The position numbers and the translations under genes were made by a program. The notes under the pieces were generated by a model. It saw nothing but the letters and a program-made list of their open reading frames with translations. It was not told where the DNA came from and searched no databases. Of a stretch of 64,000 nt of DNA, positions 59,722 to 64,000 are shown piece by piece. Within the stretch, counting starts at the first letter, position 1. Each line of letters opens with the position of its first letter. Origin of the DNA: Acanthaster planci (taxonomy: Eukaryota; Echinodermata; Asteroidea; Valvatida; Acanthasteridae); contig NW_019091459.1 of the NCBI RefSeq assembly GCF_001949145.1, positions 625,330 to 689,329 of the forward strand. The letters run 5' to 3'.

Positions 59722-62688
59722 ATGGGCTCATAGAACTGCGTTGATGTATTGACCACTGTAAAAAATCAATGTTTCGTACTCCAACGGAAGGTTGCAGAAA
59801 ACCCTTTTTCTTCACTGGCTCTGTGTCGCTAACCTCATCCTCCTCACTGTCATTTATGCCCACGTCACTGACATTATCGTCGTCGTCATTTCTCTTCCCT
59901 CAAGATAAACACCGATGCAGCTAGAACGTTGTCTGACTGACACAGTTATTTGCTCACTTTACAATGATATATATATGAGATATAATTCGGCAGTCCAATT
60001 TGTGTGATTTTTCAAAACAATGCATACTATATATAAACATTGAGAGAATTTTGGTGAAATCTCAAGGAAAACATTTTCTTTATAATGTTTGATGTTCAAT
60101 ATACCAGTAACTGTTCGGATAGACAAGTTGCGTGTCTGGCTTGTGCCTGTCACTATGTCAAGGACAATCACAATAGAAGTAATCAAACGGGCTGTGTGTC
60201 TCTGGTGTTCTTTGATTTCTCTCTCTTTTTTTCTTCTTTTTTTTAACTCATGAATATATACTTGTGTCTACACAACTGAATGTGGGGAGACAGGTCTTTT
60301 GACCACAGTGATTTTATTACTTTTGTCTTTCCTGTGCCCATCCCTTTGCGATGTACGTTGTTGGCATGAATAAAATGATAATAATATTTTCCAAATAGCG
60401 CCTTCTAGCAACTGTGGTGAACTAGAGTGCAACCTCGTTTCCATGAATACGATATTGCCGCGCCATATTTGTTTGCATCCATGCCCTTGGTGATTTTTGA
60501 AGGAACGCGTACCGGTTCGCAGCCTATCGGGTCGAAATTTACTAAAGTAACCCTATGCCTAAAAGCGCACTATAAGCAAACCAGTACGGCGAGAGTGAGA
60601 CAAGTCGTTAAAGCTAAAGCCTTTGGAACCACAATCCCTGACGTTTTTGGGGACAATACTTAACAAAATGCTTGGCATTTGTGAAGTTGCATGTGACTCG
60701 ATCTAATCGATAGATGGGCCTAATTAATAGTATGTCCTAAACGGTGCAAGCAGATGGAGTTCATTTTAAACCATTAAAATTGGCCATATTTAGAACTAGG
60801 TTGGTTGTTAAAAGACTGGCTAAACATTTTATTTATCCATAAATAACTAAAAAGACTCTTAAATAAGTTTATATCAATTTTCAGGAGAAGAAAGGTTTTC
60901 CTCAATAAGTTTAAGTAAATAACACTATTAGCATTCACTGATGATTAAATATTTTCCGAAGGCCTAACTGACAGGAAACTCACCAGTTGAATGAAACAGA
61001 ACTTTTTACATACACTTGAAAAAAAGTCAGCCATTGGTCGAATGATTAACCTTCTTTATTTGCTGCATTTTAAATAAAACCTTCCTGGAATCTCTTTCAA
61101 AATGAGTTAATGTCGTTGGTACCAGTCACCATGGTTTCGTATAAAAGATGTCCATGCAAGCTTGGAACCAATATTAAAGTATTTGATGCTGAAGATAGAC
61201 GGCAAATTCCGCGCACAATGTTGAGACTCAAGTGACCCTGCGAGCGTGTGGCATCTGATACGTTTTAGGCCTGCAATATTATCCCAGACCACCTGCCCGT
61301 TTATCAAATTTCTTCTTTCTGTTCACTTTCAAATGTACTCAGGTAATTTAGACTCTTGTTTTAGCAAACTTAACACGTTTTGCGTAGACAGTTTAGCAGT
61401 CAAACGTGATGTTTATATAGGAATTCGATAGAATTGTTTATAATTACTTTTCAGACGCGGTAACAAGGCCTGCCCTACATTGTGCTTTGTTTATACGCAC
61501 ATTATACCTATTGTTGTCTCAGTCAGTATTTACAAAACACATACTAAAAACAGTAATAATTGTGAAATCTATCATCTCATCATTCCAAAACAAAATGACT
61601 AAGTGCAGGCGCACTGCAGTCGTTAGCCTAGCGTTAGAGTTGATACGTCCAAATTTTGAAGATACTGATGGAGTCCCTCGATGCAGGTGCTTACCAAATA
61701 TCTGAGATACCTGTCCACCCTGTTCTCATTCTATTTGAATTGCGTATGCTTTGTTGTCACCATTCTATTTTTTACGAATAATGAAACCAAAACAGCACAA
61801 TTAGTATTCGGGAGATGATAAATACCAGTTCAGTCATGCAAAACGAAAGACACATCGGAAAACAAACTGAAGTGAAAACAGAGTTGGTTTGATTGTAACA
61901 AGCTTTGCTGAGATGTAAACGATGACTGACGTTTAATGAAATAAATGACAAGCTAAGAGATCGTTGATCTTTTGTTATTGAACACAGTCAACCGGACTTC
62001 ATCATACATAATATGCTCGTTTACTTATAATTTTTTTTATGCATTGCACTTTACCTTAACGTTTAATTCCAACGCTTCTTCTTCCGTCACTAAAATGTCA
62101 AATACTTCCATTTACAATCAAATACAAAAACTGTGTTACTCGACTGAATCAAAAGACGTAACGGTTCAAAGTGATTAAAGAGCCCTGCGTGACTTTCAGG
62201 CATAGTTCTTTATGAACATGGATGTGCTCTGTATAATACTGGGAGAAACCAAATTCTAAACGGAATGTTTCATGTTGGGTGAAATACTTTCAAAAACATA
62301 GAGTTTGTCGGTTCTTTTTTCCTACAGATAATAATTATAATTGTCGCTAAAAACTAGGGACCTGCGCTCGTATAAAGAAATAGTCAGTTTTAACATTTCT
62401 ACGAAGAATACCGAATCGGCTAGCGGGATAAGAAATGCAATTATGTGTACAGCATTATTTAAAACATCCAAAGTGCAATCACATGCATTGCAGATGCACT
62501 TAAAGATATCCTTAAAGATGTCCTTACAGTTATTATACTTTGATGGCTGTTATCGATAACGTCCTTGCGAAGACGATATCCTCACGCAACAGCAATTAGC
62601 GGCTTAGTTTTGGAAGTGAAGGTGAGTCAGATTCGTTGAGTGAGACGTCTGTTTCTTTTGGTCTGTCAGTGGTTTCCACTCTGGCCAA
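59722..62688. other. No recognisable gene
   Basis: Close to the transposase remnant the minus strand carries an acidic Asp/Glu-Ser run (about 59790-59890), which could be part of an older element. The rest is AT-rich with short frames only. Confidence 0.5.
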
Positions 62689-62689
62689 T

Positions 62690-63202
62690 TTAATAGTGAA
62701 TGGTGGGCATCTTGCAGATAAACACGTACTCTCTGGAGCATGGGACGACCTCCCAATACTGGCTTGATGGACCAGAGAGCAAACCTGCACAGCTCTCGTC
62801 TCTGTTCGTGTTATTTGGTTCGCCGTCCTTCCAGTTAGTGTAGGAGAGACCCGAGCCGTCCAGCCAAACGAAATTCCCCTCTTCCTGCCTGTCAGTCAGG
62901 CCCATATAGACGGTATCAAAGGCGGTACCACAGGTGGACTGCCACATGTTGTACATCAGGTTATCTTCCGCTACATTGGTGATGGACACCAGGTGTCCTT
63001 GCCCGACGTGAGTAAAGAACTGCTGGCAGTGTTTGTCAGCTTCTGCAAAGGTCTTGGGAGTCCCAAAGAAACGGAAACAGTGACTATCGTAGAGGGTCCA
63101 CAGCGGAGGACAATGCTGGCAGTGTATTTCAAGAAATTTCTGGGCAAAGGTGACAGTGAGACTGGTTAGGAACACCACCGACACGACTCGCAGGAAACCC
63201 AT
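62690..63202 (-). CDS. Secreted C-type lectin with EPN but lost WND, lectin 3 of cluster
   Basis: An intronless 170-residue protein more diverged from lectins 1 and 2. The signal peptide covers about residues 1-20. The lectin domain begins at C28/C31-P-P-L-W and has C42, C59, C138, C155 and C163 in canonical positions, plus an extra C91. The triplet is E128-P-N130, the mannose-type version, but the usual WND is W150-E-V152, removing two calcium ligands. Calcium-dependent mannose binding is therefore doubtful. N131-x-T is a possible N-glycosylation site. The frame stays open 18 bases further upstream to another Met (63220), but the inner Met is chosen because its MGFL start matches lectin 1 and a tandem duplication covers the upstream part. 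A TATAAAA box lies at 63257-63263. ATTAAA overlaps the stop codon (62689-62694) and may act in polyadenylation. Confidence 0.9.
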   Translation of the reverse strand: MGFLRVVSVVFLTSLTVTFAQKFLEIHCQHCPPLWTLYDSHCFRFFGTPKTFAEADKHCQQFFTHVGQGHLVSITNVAEDNLMYNMWQSTCGTAFDTVYMGLTDRQEEGNFVWLDGSGLSYTNWKDGEPNNTNRDESCAGLLSGPSSQYWEVVPCSREYVFICKMPTIHY

Positions 63203-63243
63203 ATTGGACACCAACGACACGATTTACAGGAAACCCACATTGG
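63170..63243. repeat. 36-bp tandem duplication over the lectin 3 start codon
   Basis: Copy one (63170-63207) and copy two (63206-63243) share ACACCA, CGACACGA, CAGGAAACCCA and ATTGG with about six differences over 38 bases. Copy one contains the start codon and the first signal-peptide codons. In copy two the corresponding ATG has become GTG. Confidence 0.85.
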
Positions 63244-63256
63244 CAGTGACGAGCAA

Positions 63257-63263
63257 TTTTATA
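63257..63263 (-). promoter_or_regulatory. TATA box of lectin 3
   Basis: The minus strand reads TATAAAA 55-61 bases before the chosen start codon, predicting transcription start near 63232 and a short leader of about 30 bases. An out-of-frame ATG at 63238-63240 would then lie upstream of the transcript. Confidence 0.55.
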
Positions 63264-64000
63264 TCCGGCGAGGATACTATGGCATTGCAATTCTGGTTCA
63301 TCGAATATTGCGTGGCTTAATATAATTGGCTAATGCTTTCAGTGTTGTGTAACTATGACCCTGAGCAGAAGCACCCCCTCATTGGTTGAGAGGAGACGTA
63401 TTGGTCGGGAGAGCTCGTTTTTGTTGGTAGCGCGTGCGAATTTCATATTTGTTTATGAACCAACATAATCCTCCCGTGGCTTTCAGCGCTACGGCTAGGT
63501 CTGTGTGCAAAAAAGACATTACTACTGTGAACGCTCCCTTACTCTTACAATTTCCCTTACTTTTTTTTTTCTTTGTGCTCGGGTTTAAAATTGCCCTCTT
63601 AGGATTTGGACACTGTTTACCTGCCCTGGACCCTGCCCTGAACATCCATTATTAAATACATATATTCATATACAATTAGACAAGGATAAACAGAAACTTT
63701 GATTTGTTCTCGAGCTTTGATAGCTTAGCCAAAGTTTATTTAATGGATAGCAGAGAGTAGACATTATACATGTTTATTATGTGTTATATTTTTGTGAACT
63801 CGTGAGGTATGCAAGTGCAGGTATTAAGACACCCCCCCTTCTCTCCGACTTTCCAATTTCTGCAGCCCTGCAATTTTAGAGTTTGGATCATTTCCCATGG
63901 CTGTGTTATGCGTATAATGTTGGATTCTTTTCACTCGATCCCGGCCTGCATGAGCGAACACTGAATCTGCTGTTGAAAATTAAACCCTAAAACATGTCAA
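63264..64000. other. No recognisable gene
   Basis: Sequence upstream of lectin 3. No further lectin similarity is seen before the window ends, so the cluster may or may not continue beyond it. Confidence 0.5.

Noticed and set aside
1-64000. CRISPR arrays, bacterial operons, rRNA or canonical tRNA genes
   Set aside because: No regularly spaced repeats with unique spacers, no dense gene packing and no foldable tRNA; the window is eukaryotic.

Overview
This is metazoan nuclear DNA. It is AT-rich, mostly non-coding, full of short dispersed repeats and microsatellites, and contains one assembly gap (40975-41248). The recognisable genes are secreted single-domain C-type lectins with the CPPLWTFY...CYRF...WxDG...CKM layout typical of echinoderm coelomic and egg lectins. 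They look closest to the starfish GalNAc-specific lectin type. An echinoderm, probably a sea star, is the best guess, but this is a family-level inference and the species cannot be fixed from sequence alone.

Layout. 1-12.7 kb: no recognisable gene; short tandem repeats at 61-120, 5.71-6.06 kb and 8.23-8.78 kb. 12696-12852: a well-formed exon coding a signal peptide plus an acidic propeptide-like stretch, ending at a consensus splice donor. A phase-compatible terminal exon may lie at 29851-29951. 13-38.8 kb: mainly intron-like or intergenic DNA holding a 409-bp near-perfect palindrome (19100-19508), a tRNA-derived SINE with oligo-A tail (29329-29619), two copies of a small terminal-inverted-repeat element (31.69 and 34.11 kb, the second nested inside another copy of the palindromic element), and several diverged direct repeats.

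38.9-63.3 kb is a lectin cluster. Three intact, intronless lectin genes (42640-43134, 49582-50076, 62690-63202) and one decayed N-terminal relic (57280-57527) all lie on the minus strand, about 5-8 kb apart. The first two sit inside a head-to-tail duplication (about 38.9-46.2 kb and 46.5-53.0 kb). After duplicating, the copies diverged by a 5'-truncated LINE insertion with a 17-bp target duplication, a SINE-like insertion, a local inversion and a block of extra sequence containing the gap. Part of the unit recurs inverted at 54.55-55.17 kb. A broken Tc1/mariner transposase fragment lies at 59.25-59.72 kb, and a more GC-rich, CpG-containing stretch with two perfect CRE motifs lies around 56.3-58.95 kb.

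The main biological theme is a tandemly expanding secreted-lectin family whose members differ at the sugar-binding triplet: QPD, QPS, and EPN with a lost WND. This suggests diversification of ligand recognition or loss of calcium-dependent binding, as in innate-immune effector families. No operons, CRISPR arrays or canonical tRNA/rRNA genes were seen.
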